DNA from: CAZRWD01 sp964603785
GTDB taxonomy: Bacteria > Fermentibacterota > Fermentibacteria > Fermentibacterales > Fermentibacteraceae
Reading direction: 5' to 3'
Assembly (NCBI GenBank): GCA_964603785.1
Contig: CAZRWD010000003.1
Location: 124,001 to 188,000 of the forward strand
DNA length: 64,000 nt
Position 1 is the stretch's first letter, and each line of letters starts with the position of its first letter. This document shows, piece after piece, positions 7,757 to 14,877 of this stretch. The notes beneath the pieces are model-generated. The model was given only the letters and a program-made list of their open reading frames with translations. It was not told the DNA's origin and did no database searches. The position numbers and the translations under genes are program-made.

Positions 7757-9415
7757 TCAGTCGATGTTCATCCCGCCCGCGGAGGCGGCGAAGGTTCCGA
7801 TGAAGCGCGTCAGCTCGATCCCGGAGAAGGAGCAGCTCGAGACGAGGGCCCCATCCCGAAGGTCGACGGTCGAATAGATCCATGCGGGCTCCGTGAGGCC
7901 CGACAGGTCGACGGGCATCTCGCCCATCCAGGACATGACGGTCCTCATGTAGGCCCCGAAGTCCATTACGTAGACCATCTCCTTGTCGATGCCCGCACCG
8001 GCGATGTACTCCGAGGACCCGGCCGTCTCGCCCTGGATGCCTGCGATGATCGAAGGCAGGAGGATCGGCTGGGGCGCCATCTCGAGCAGGAGCACCCCGT
8101 CACCCTGCGCGAGCCAGACGGTGAAGTCCATGGCGGGCATCACGGGCATGCCTTCCGCGCCCTCCGGGGCGAAGGCGCCGGGGTCGACGACGGTGGAGTA
8201 GGTCAGGTAGTCGATCCCGTCGACGTTCACCATCATCGGCTCGGTGACGGTGAAACCGGGGGTCCCTGCGAAGACCGACATCGCCATGTCGAGGGACATG
8301 TCGATCCACTGGCGGACCTGCTCCATCCCCGCGCCGTCCGGCATTCCGTAGACTGCCACGAAGTGCATGGGCAGGTCGTCGAACATCGTGAAGGCCGTGT
8401 TCCTGCTGAGGCCTGCCGACAGTTCGATCATCGCGGGGTCGTACTGCATGCCCATGGCGTCCAGCAGCGCGGTCATCATGGGAACGGTCATCTCCTCGGG
8501 CAGCGAGAGGCGGACGGTCATCATGCCGCCGGCGGGGAGCATCGACAGGTAGTCCTCGGCCTCGATCGGGACGCAGGCCGCGGCCAGGCTGGATCCGGGC
8601 ACGAAGGTGATCGTGCTGACGGCATCGACGTTCTCGGGGCCGAACGTGACCGTGTACTCCACCACGCCGGTCTCCCTGAGGAACAGGTCGATGATGTCGA
8701 AGTAGACGCCGATTATGCCGGCTGCCATCTCCTCCATCGGAGTGCCGCCCATGTCGGCCTGGATCTCGCCCATGATCTGGGGCCTGTACATGGCCAGCTG
8801 CGAGGAGACCATCGGCCCGAACATCGAGACGTCGAGCTTCATCCACATCTGAGCCGGCTCGAGGGTGATCTGGGAGCGGGGTGCGTTGCCCTCGATCCTG
8901 TCGATCATGGCGGAGATCTCGGTGCGCGAGCCGGCGATCAGGGCGAGGCCCCTGTAGGTGGCCACCTGGACGGTCATCTCCTCGAGGGACAGCGACTTCA
9001 CGACCGCGTCGCCGACTGGGTCGGCGTCGGTCCACTCGGCACCCCACTCGGTGGTGTTCTCCCAGAAGAGGTCGGGGTCCGGGACCTGGACGGCGGCACC
9101 GATGGTCTGGGGGTTCATCCCGGCCGCGTAGAACACGATCGTTCCGTGGACGTCGATGCCCAGGCGCGCCGTGAGGGAGTCGAAGCTCTCGCACTCGAAC
9201 TCGTTGAGAATCAGGTTCTCGAGGAGATCGGGGCCGGCGATGGGCATCCCCCCCTCGATGTAGTCGTCGATGGCCGTGACGACGGCCGCCGGGTCGGAGA
9301 AGGCCATCATCAGGAGCCCGCCTTCGGGCATCACGTCGAGGGGCGATGCCGGTTCCTTCCTGCCGCACGCGGAGGCCAGAAGGATCATCACAGCAACAGC
9401 AGCCAGCTTCTTCAT
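7757..9415 (-). CDS. Methionine-rich lipoprotein of unknown function
   Basis: I do not recognise a family with confidence. The 552-residue protein starts MKKLAAVAVMILLASACGRKE, a signal peptide with an LASAC lipobox, so the mature protein should be lipidated at Cys17. The body has no further membrane segments and alternates strands and helices. The phrases PEGGLLMMAF..., FGPENVDAVSTITF and DGVLLLEMAPQP resemble DUF3352-like lipoproteins, but this is only a resemblance. About 47 of 552 residues are Met, roughly three times usual. The ATG at 9415 has GGAGGGTGAC directly upstream. A longer frame from 9511 is rejected because the promoter lies in it. Confidence 0.8.
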   Translation of the reverse strand: MKKLAAVAVMILLASACGRKEPASPLDVMPEGGLLMMAFSDPAAVVTAIDDYIEGGMPIAGPDLLENLILNEFECESFDSLTARLGIDVHGTIVFYAAGMNPQTIGAAVQVPDPDLFWENTTEWGAEWTDADPVGDAVVKSLSLEEMTVQVATYRGLALIAGSRTEISAMIDRIEGNAPRSQITLEPAQMWMKLDVSMFGPMVSSQLAMYRPQIMGEIQADMGGTPMEEMAAGIIGVYFDIIDLFLRETGVVEYTVTFGPENVDAVSTITFVPGSSLAAACVPIEAEDYLSMLPAGGMMTVRLSLPEEMTVPMMTALLDAMGMQYDPAMIELSAGLSRNTAFTMFDDLPMHFVAVYGMPDGAGMEQVRQWIDMSLDMAMSVFAGTPGFTVTEPMMVNVDGIDYLTYSTVVDPGAFAPEGAEGMPVMPAMDFTVWLAQGDGVLLLEMAPQPILLPSIIAGIQGETAGSSEYIAGAGIDKEMVYVMDFGAYMRTVMSWMGEMPVDLSGLTEPAWIYSTVDLRDGALVSSCSFSGIELTRFIGTFAASAGGMNID

Positions 9416-9450
9416 GTCACCCTCCATCCGGGAACAACCAAAACTGCAAT

Positions 9451-9480
9451 AGATTAACAAAATCGACACGCGTTTGTCAA
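9451..9480 (-). promoter_or_regulatory. Promoter of the methionine-rich lipoprotein
   Basis: On the minus strand a perfect TTGACA (9480-9475) is followed after 18 bases by TAATCT (9456-9451). The predicted transcript has a leader of about 30 bases that includes the ribosome-binding site. The -35 overlaps the -35 of the divergent exonuclease promoter within a TTTGTCAAA palindrome. Confidence 0.6.
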
Positions 9481-9502
9481 AGCGGGGGGGGTACGGTAGA
9501 AT
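9474..9502 (+). promoter_or_regulatory. Leaderless promoter of the exonuclease-murA operon
   Basis: TTGTCA (9474-9479) and TAGAAT (9497-9502) each match consensus at five of six positions and are 17 bases apart. Only seven bases separate the -10 from the ATG at 9510, with no ribosome-binding site, so the mRNA should begin at the start codon. Confidence 0.65.
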
Positions 9503-9509
9503 ATCACTC

Positions 9510-10331
9510 ATGAAGGACCACCCCGATCTCTTCTCACAGCATCAGTCTGTCGAAACCCCCGCTGCCGTGGGCGTGCTCTTCGTGGACACCGAGACGACGG
9601 GGCCGGACCCGGCCACCGCCGAGGTGTGCGAGATCGGCGCGGTCCTCGTCACCTACGAAGGCGACCGGCAGGTCGAGGGATCGGAAAGGGTCTTCTCCCG
9701 CCTCGTCAGGCCCTCCGAGCCCATCCCCCCGGAGGCCTCGGCCGTCCATCACATCACGAACCGCATGGTCGAGAGCGCACCGGCGGTGGCCGAAGTCTCG
9801 AAGGAGCTAGAGGTTCTCGCCTCGGGAGCCGACTACTTCTGCGCGCACAACGCCTCGTTCGACCTGGACATCCTGAAGCGCCAGCTCCCCGCCCTCTTCG
9901 GGCGGTTCGGACCCGACGGGGTGCTCGACACCCTCAGGCTGGCACGGCACCTGTGGCCCCGCATCCCCTCCCATTCGCTGCAGGTCCTGAGATACCGCTT
10001 CGAGCTCGACGAGGGCCTGGATGGCGACGCTCACCGGGCGCTCTTCGACGCACAGCTGGTCAGGAGGTTGATAGATTTCGCGAGAGCCCGGGGGCTGCTT
10101 CCGGATGGCGGATGGAAGGCGCTGGTGGATTTCGCGATTACGCCCCTGGAGGTGGCCACCTTCGGCTTCGGCAAGTACCGCGGCTGCCTGGTCGAGGACA
10201 TCATCGTGCAGGACCCCCAGTATGTCCGCTGGCTCCTCGGCCAGCTCTGGATCCCTTCGGACTATCCCGACCTCTACCACACCCTCCTCCGCAAGATGGG
10301 CCCCGGGGAGAGGCTGGAGGAAGGCAAGTGA
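9510..10331 (+). CDS. DEDDh 3'-5' exonuclease with exodeoxyribonuclease X-like C-terminal domain
   Basis: DnaQ-like exonuclease of 273 residues, probably acting on DNA ends in repair or proofreading. Exo I is FVDTETTG (Asp26, Glu28), Exo II is HNASFDLD (Asp118), and Exo III is GDAHRALFDA (His175, Asp180), so the DEDDh catalytic set is complete. Residues ~205-260 carry FGFGKYRGCLVEDI and YVRWLLGQLW, the short domain seen at the C-terminus of exonuclease X and related proteins. A polymerase III epsilon role is possible, but the extra domain argues for a repair nuclease. First gene of an operon with murA, which it overlaps as GTGA. The start is chosen from the promoter position. Confidence 0.9.
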   Translation: MKDHPDLFSQHQSVETPAAVGVLFVDTETTGPDPATAEVCEIGAVLVTYEGDRQVEGSERVFSRLVRPSEPIPPEASAVHHITNRMVESAPAVAEVSKELEVLASGADYFCAHNASFDLDILKRQLPALFGRFGPDGVLDTLRLARHLWPRIPSHSLQVLRYRFELDEGLDGDAHRALFDAQLVRRLIDFARARGLLPDGGWKALVDFAITPLEVATFGFGKYRGCLVEDIIVQDPQYVRWLLGQLWIPSDYPDLYHTLLRKMGPGERLEEGK

Positions 10332-11629
10332 ACCCGCCTCCGCGGGACTCCTACATCGTCGAGGGGGGAAGGACGCTCGAGGGAGCCCTCGAAGGCTCGG
10401 GAAGCAAGAATGCAGCCCTCCCCGAGCTGGCGGCCTGCCTTCTCACCGATCAGCCCGTCACTCTCTCGAGGCTCCCCGCCATCCGTGATGCGGAGGCGAT
10501 GCTGGAGATCCTCGAGTGCCTCGGCGTCGAGGTGACCCGGGATCAGGGATCGGTCACGCTCGCAGCCCGCAGCATCGATCCGGCGAGGCTCGACGAGGCC
10601 AGCGCAAGGGGCATCAGGGCATCCATCCTCCTTGCGGGACCGCTTCTGGCCCGCTGCGGAGGTCTGTCGCTGCCTCCCCCCGGAGGGGACGTCATAGGGA
10701 GGCGCAGGCTCGACACCCATTTCATGGTGCTAGAGGCCCTCGGCGCATCGATAGCCTCGGATTCCCGCACATACGATTTCGTGACCGGCGGGCTGAAGGG
10801 AGCCTCCATCCAGCTCGACGAGCCGTCCGTCACCGCGACCGAGAACGCGATGATGGCGGCGGCGGCCGCCAGCGGGACGACCGTCCTCTACAACGCCGCC
10901 TGCGAGCCGAACGTGCAGGACCTGGCGCGGCTCCTCGGCGCCATGGGGGCTCGCATCGAGGGTGCGGGCACCAACAGGCTTACCATCCAGGGGGCTGGAG
11001 GGCTCCTGGGCGGCGCGTGCCACAGGGTCGCCCTTGATCACATCGAGATAGGCAGCTTCATAGGCCTCGCGGCATGCTGCGGAGGCTGCGTCCGCATCCC
11101 CGGAGTCGATCCCGCGATCATCGGACCGACGATGAACGGACTGGGAAGGTTCGGGATCGAGGTGAGGTTCGAGGGGGACGACCTGGTGGTCCCCGCCGGG
11201 CAGCGGCTCGAGGTGGTGTGCGACTACGGCGGGCACATCCCGACGGTCTACGACGCCCCCTGGCCCGGCTTCTCGCCGGATCTCACGAGCACCGCGGTCG
11301 TCGTGGCCACGCAGGCGCGCGGCACGTGCCTCGTCTTCGAGAAGATGTTCGAGAGCCGCCTGTTCTTCGTGGACAAGCTGGTGGCCATGGGTGCATCCAT
11401 CATCCTCTGCGATCCTCACAGGGTCGTGGTGTCGGGTCCGTCCAGGCTTCGTGGAACAGAAGTGTCCAGCCCGGATATCAGGGCTGGAATGGCCCTTCTC
11501 ACGGCCGCGCTCTGCGCCGAGGGGACCACGCTGATAAGGAACGTCCATCAGATAGAAAGGGGTTACGAGAACCTGGTCGAGAGGCTGGGCGGACTCGGCG
11601 CGGACATCCGCCCGGGACCTCCCGCCTGA
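10328..11629 (+). CDS. murA: UDP-N-acetylglucosamine 1-carboxyvinyltransferase
   Basis: First committed step of peptidoglycan synthesis: adds enolpyruvyl from PEP to UDP-GlcNAc in the cytoplasm. The 433 residues include GSKNAALPELAA (Lys27, Asn28), R97ASILLAGPLLAR, and VPAGQRLEV followed by GHIPTVYDAPWPGFSPDLTS. The active-site loop reads PPGGDVIGRRRLDTHF: the position usually held by the fosfomycin-reactive Cys (Cys115 in E. coli) is Asp121. The same Cys-to-Asp exchange is known in mycobacterial and chlamydial MurA and gives intrinsic fosfomycin resistance. The GTG start at 10328 overlaps the exonuclease stop as GTGA. Family is certain. Confidence 0.96.
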   Translation: MNPPPRDSYIVEGGRTLEGALEGSGSKNAALPELAACLLTDQPVTLSRLPAIRDAEAMLEILECLGVEVTRDQGSVTLAARSIDPARLDEASARGIRASILLAGPLLARCGGLSLPPPGGDVIGRRRLDTHFMVLEALGASIASDSRTYDFVTGGLKGASIQLDEPSVTATENAMMAAAAASGTTVLYNAACEPNVQDLARLLGAMGARIEGAGTNRLTIQGAGGLLGGACHRVALDHIEIGSFIGLAACCGGCVRIPGVDPAIIGPTMNGLGRFGIEVRFEGDDLVVPAGQRLEVVCDYGGHIPTVYDAPWPGFSPDLTSTAVVVATQARGTCLVFEKMFESRLFFVDKLVAMGASIILCDPHRVVVSGPSRLRGTEVSSPDIRAGMALLTAALCAEGTTLIRNVHQIERGYENLVERLGGLGADIRPGPPA

Positions 11630-11645
11630 CGGGTTCCCGGCTCGT

Positions 11646-12569
11646 ATGGATAAGACGGCAACGGTTGCTCTTGTCGTGGCCGCATGCATGCTGGCCGCCT
11701 CGTGCGGGGAGAATCCCGACGAATTCGAGCCCTGGCCCGACGGCGCGCAGTTCTATGTGGGCTCGACGCTTCCCGACACGGCCCTGGCGTTTTCACCGGG
11801 CGGGAACATCCTCCTGTTCTGCTCGGCCAACTCCGGCAACCCGGGCATCTACGGGTACGATGCGCCCTCCAGCCCGTCGCTCAGAACGTTCGCCGAGTAC
11901 GACGAGTTCACGGGGCCGACCGGCTGCTGGAGCGACACGACCGGCGGCGGGACGGGGAAGATCGTGTACTCGGCGGTGCACGACGACGGCTCGGGGGAGA
12001 TCAGGTGGATCCCCGGGAACGAGTACCAGGTCAATCTGCTCCTGTATGACAGCCTGCCGAACATGCACCCGACCTGGTCCCCGGCCGTGGACAGCGTGGT
12101 CTATGCATCGATGCGGGATTCGCACTGGGGGCTGTGGAAGACGGCGGTCGACTCGGTGGCTCCCTTCGAGCTGTTCTGCCCGGGCGAGGACTGCGTCAGG
12201 CCCTCCTACTCGCCCTCGGGCGACTGGATACTCTTCCAGCGCATGGATGGTGACGACTGGGACGTCTGGATCGTCAGACCGGACGGGACCGATCCTCACG
12301 CGGTTGTCTCGGGTTCGTCGGACGACATGCATCCGACCTGGGCTCCTTCGGGCGGGTGGTTCGCATTCGCCTCCGACAGGACGGGCAACTTCGAGATCTG
12401 GGTGGGGAGCGTGGAGTCGGACTCGCTGACGCAGGTCACCGACGACCCTGCCGCCGACATCTATCCGGCCTGGAACCCCGAGAGCGACTGGCTCGCCTTC
12501 AGCGCCGACCGGGTCGGCGCGTCCGGCGACTTCGACATCTTCTGGATTCCCGCCCCGTTCACCCCCTGA
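11646..12569 (+). CDS. Lipoprotein with TolB-like beta-propeller (PD40) repeats
   Basis: The 307-residue protein starts MDKTATVALVVAACMLAASCGENPDEF, a lipobox signal with lipidated Cys20. The rest is a set of six-bladed-propeller style repeats recognisable from recurring HPTWSP, RPSYSPSGDWILF, HPTWAPSGGWFAFASDRTGNFEIWV and YPAWNPESDWLAFSADR units. Such PD40 repeats occur in TolB and in many envelope proteins; no specific partner is evident. It lies 16 bases after murA without a clear ribosome-binding site. The last codon and stop fall inside the left inverted repeat of the adjoining transposase unit (from 12562), so the insertion may have replaced the original 3' end or landed exactly at the stop. 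Confidence 0.85.
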   Translation: MDKTATVALVVAACMLAASCGENPDEFEPWPDGAQFYVGSTLPDTALAFSPGGNILLFCSANSGNPGIYGYDAPSSPSLRTFAEYDEFTGPTGCWSDTTGGGTGKIVYSAVHDDGSGEIRWIPGNEYQVNLLLYDSLPNMHPTWSPAVDSVVYASMRDSHWGLWKTAVDSVAPFELFCPGEDCVRPSYSPSGDWILFQRMDGDDWDVWIVRPDGTDPHAVVSGSSDDMHPTWAPSGGWFAFASDRTGNFEIWVGSVESDSLTQVTDDPAADIYPAWNPESDWLAFSADRVGASGDFDIFWIPAPFTP

Positions 12570-13608
12570 CCCCTTCGGGTTTGAAATCGTTGAAATAGCG
12601 CTCAGATATTGCTGCTATACAATCGTTTTCAAAACGGGTTGCAGGCCTTTCACGGATCTTCGAGACCGCCGAGGGCGAGATGTCCAGCAGTCTCGCGATG
12701 TCGCACGTGCCGGCCTTCGAATGCATCGATAGGAGCTCTACCAGCACCTTCCTCGAGGCCACGGCATCTCTGGACTTGGATCCGCCCTGGAGCCTGCGTC
12801 CGGCAATGTCCATCATGGTGCCCACCGCGGAGAAGCATCGCCTGATCGCAGTCCTGTCACTCCCTCGCGACCTGAAGCCCGGGCCTGGCATCCGCCTCCC
12901 GCCGCGGACGAGGCTTCTCGCGAAGTCCCTGGACCCGATCAGCGCTCCTGTGAAATCATGCCTCCTCGAGGAGCTCTCGGTCTGGCGGATGCTGACAAGC
13001 CCTCTGGCTCCTACCAGCCAGATTCCACGCTCGAGAGCGGGATCCTCCTGCTCTCCGACACCCTCGGAGAGCAGGCGTCTGTAGCCCTGCACTGAGGAAT
13101 GCCTGTCCTTTCCGAACAGAGAGAGCATCCGCTCCATATCGTGCCAGGGCTTCGCCATGCCGGAGACCGTGGCCGAGTGTCCGGTGAGCGGATATGCGTC
13201 GAGTTCGTCCAGGCTGCTCAGGATCCCGGCACGGATGGGGTTGAGGTGGATGTAGCGGACGAGTTCGAGCAGGTAGTTGCCGCTCTCGACCCTGATCGAG
13301 GTGAACCTGCCCTGAAACAGGTGGCCCCTTCTCTGCAGCCTCGCGTTGTAGATCTGAGCGAATCTCAGCTGGACCAGCTGCATGAATCTCGAAAGGGTCG
13401 GAGACTGGCACATGACAAGCAGATGAAGGTGATTGGCCATCAGAGCCCAGGCCAGGATCTTGTGAGGATGCTTCTCATACGCCTTCTCGATGCACGTCTG
13501 CATCAACCTCGCCAGAGAATCGCTCTGGAACGGATAGCATGCATCCACAGCCCTGCAGATGACGTGATGGTAGCTTCCTGCGCAATCGAGTCTCGATCCG
13601 GTCTTCAT
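12559..13608 (-). CDS. REP-associated tyrosine transposase (RAYT, Y1 family)
   Basis: Single-strand HUH endonuclease related to IS200/IS605 transposases, 349 residues. The N-terminal part has CAGSYHHVICRAVDACYPF. MANHLHLLVMC follows, its HxH being the HUH pair. RRGHLFQGRFTS and RYIHLNPIRAGI come next, with the catalytic Tyr in this helix. The C-terminal region has a helix-turn-helix-like segment, CDIARLLDISPSAVSKI. Its gene is bracketed by a perfect 35-bp inverted repeat, and its stop (12559-12561) lies just outside the left repeat, so its last residues are repeat-encoded. The start ATG at 13608 is chosen by homology to the usual RAYT N-terminus and by a promoter ending six bases upstream. 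Confidence 0.9.
   Translation of the reverse strand: MKTGSRLDCAGSYHHVICRAVDACYPFQSDSLARLMQTCIEKAYEKHPHKILAWALMANHLHLLVMCQSPTLSRFMQLVQLRFAQIYNARLQRRGHLFQGRFTSIRVESGNYLLELVRYIHLNPIRAGILSSLDELDAYPLTGHSATVSGMAKPWHDMERMLSLFGKDRHSSVQGYRRLLSEGVGEQEDPALERGIWLVGARGLVSIRQTESSSRRHDFTGALIGSRDFARSLVRGGRRMPGPGFRSRGSDRTAIRRCFSAVGTMMDIAGRRLQGGSKSRDAVASRKVLVELLSMHSKAGTCDIARLLDISPSAVSKIRERPATRFENDCIAAISERYFNDFKPEGVRG
12562..12596 (+). repeat. Left copy of the 35-bp inverted repeat flanking the RAYT gene
   Basis: Begins CCCCCTGACCCCTTCGGG and is the exact reverse complement of 13696-13730. It contains the small hairpin ACCC-CTTC-GGGT. The stop codon of the upstream lipoprotein gene (12567-12569) is within it. 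Confidence 0.95.
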
Positions 13609-13614
13609 ACTGCG

Positions 13615-13643
13615 ATTGTGACTCACATACGCATGTTTGTCAA
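13615..13643 (-). promoter_or_regulatory. Leaderless promoter of the RAYT gene
   Basis: On the minus strand a perfect TTGACA (13643-13638), 17 bases, then CACAAT (13620-13615, four of six). The -10 ends six bases before the ATG at 13608, and no ribosome-binding site is present. Confidence 0.55.
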
Positions 13644-13695
13644 AGCCCTGTAAACCAAAATAGAAACTATTGGTGCGCAAATGATTCCAGATCGC

Positions 13696-13730
13696 ATTTC
13701 AACGATTTCAAACCCGAAGGGGTCAGGGGG
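13696..13730 (-). repeat. Right copy of the 35-bp inverted repeat flanking the RAYT gene
   Basis: Reads ATTTCAACGATTTCAAACCC at its inner end and ends GGGGTCAGGGGG. It is the exact reverse complement of 12562-12596. Confidence 0.95.
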
Positions 13731-13738
13731 GAAGAGGA

Positions 13739-13762
13739 GGGGGGCGCCGGGTGGCGCCCCCC
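13739..13762 (-). terminator. 10-bp perfect hairpin after the TPR lipoprotein gene
   Basis: GGGGGGCGCC and GGCGCCCCCC pair around GGGT, 28 bases beyond the stop of the minus-strand lipoprotein gene at 13790. No T run follows. Confidence 0.6.
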
Positions 13763-13789
13763 TGGGAAGTCCGCGGGTCCGGAGCGGGC

Positions 13790-14863
13790 CTAGCCCTCGA
13801 ACTCCAGCATGTCCTCGATCACCTGAAGGAGCTCGAACTCGAAGGCGGGTGCGAACTTGTTCAGGTCGAGGCCGTAGCCCGCCGTCTTGCAGGTGAACCA
13901 CGAGAAGATGAAGGACTCGTCCAGGTACGCGTTCGCGGCTGCAACGCCCCTTAGCTGGACATCGTTGATGTCGATGTCCACCAGGGTCGCACGGGTCTGG
14001 CCGGCACCGAACTCGTACCCGGTGACCTCCTGCGCCAGCGCGTACACGGCGCCGCAGGCGATCAGAGGATCGCCGTTGGCTCCGCGGGCGTGCTGGAGCA
14101 TGGCCCATCCGGCGAGCGCGTCGTAGGAATCCTGCGACATCGTGCCGGGGGTGTACTGGACATAGTCCATGCTGATGCTGTTGCCGACGCTTATCCAGGT
14201 TCTCTGGTCCTCGTCGCCGACAGCCACGTTGGCGTAGTCGCCCCACAGGTAGACCCAGTATCCGCCGGTTCCGTCAGGCACGATGCTGTCCACATCGCAC
14301 TGTCTCTGGGAGAACTGGTTGATGCCGTAGAACATGGCAGCCGGATAGGCGTCCATGTGGTACCTGTAGGGGATGTCGGGCTGACCGTCGGGCGAGACCA
14401 GCGCGTAGATCTCCTCTCCCACCCAGATCGCGCCGGAGTCGGCCGTGAGCTCGAGTATCGGATCGAGGACCGCCGGCGGCAGGTTCGTATCCAGGCACTC
14501 GAACACGGTCCACATGGTGTCCTGCACGACGTCAGCGGCCATCACCGCGAGCGGTGCGAACCCGACGTCCTGCTGCAGAGCCATGTAGAAGTAGTTGTCG
14601 GCGATGACCCAGTAGTCGGAGAGGTTGATCGCCGTCCATCCGGCGCCCAGGTAGCCGCCGGGGTATGTCACATCGACGTCGATCGCGGCCTGGAAGTACT
14701 CCATGGCCTGATCGAAGTTGCCCGCACCATAGGCTTCCCAGCCCATGTCGCAGTAGCCTTCGGCACCCGGCGGATCCGGGAGCACCGGATTCTCGGGGTT
14801 GCAGCCGGCGAACAGCGCTAGGCTGAAGACGGCCGGGAGAACCAGCGTTCTGAGTACCTTCAC
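13790..14863 (-). CDS. Lipoprotein with N-terminal TPR-like region
   Basis: No known family recognised. The 357 residues start MKVLRTLVLPAVFSLALFAGCNPENP, with an LFAGC lipobox and lipidated Cys21. Residues ~34-105 look like two tetratricopeptide-type helical hairpins (GWEAYGAGNFDQAMEYFQAAIDVD, then YLGAGWTAINLSDYWVIADNYFYMAL). The remaining part is acidic, with many aromatic residues and no membrane segments. It probably sits in the periplasm, anchored to a membrane. It is 14 bases downstream of the large secreted-protein gene and ends the minus-strand envelope cluster before the hairpin at 13739. Confidence 0.8.
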   Translation of the reverse strand: MKVLRTLVLPAVFSLALFAGCNPENPVLPDPPGAEGYCDMGWEAYGAGNFDQAMEYFQAAIDVDVTYPGGYLGAGWTAINLSDYWVIADNYFYMALQQDVGFAPLAVMAADVVQDTMWTVFECLDTNLPPAVLDPILELTADSGAIWVGEEIYALVSPDGQPDIPYRYHMDAYPAAMFYGINQFSQRQCDVDSIVPDGTGGYWVYLWGDYANVAVGDEDQRTWISVGNSISMDYVQYTPGTMSQDSYDALAGWAMLQHARGANGDPLIACGAVYALAQEVTGYEFGAGQTRATLVDIDINDVQLRGVAAANAYLDESFIFSWFTCKTAGYGLDLNKFAPAFEFELLQVIEDMLEFEG

Positions 14864-14877
14864 GTTCTCCCTCCTTC

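Larger units (their letters stand above)
12562..13730. mobile_element. REPtron-like unit: RAYT gene bounded by perfect inverted repeats
   Basis: A 1169-bp unit with a single transposase gene on the minus strand and identical 35-bp inverted ends, each carrying a mini-hairpin and a GGGGTCAGG motif. No target-site duplication is visible outside the repeats (left flank gccccgttca, right flank gaagaggagg), as expected for single-strand HUH transposition rather than DDE insertion. The perfect match of the two ends suggests recent mobility or active maintenance. Confidence 0.8.

Noticed and set aside
9474..9509. N-terminal extension of the exonuclease (MSKRGGYGRISL)
   Set aside because: It would begin inside the -35 box of its own promoter; ATG 9510 fits the -10 position.
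12562..13730. DDE-type insertion sequence
   Set aside because: The transposase has the HxH and Tyr motifs of the Y1/RAYT family, and no target-site duplication flanks the repeats.
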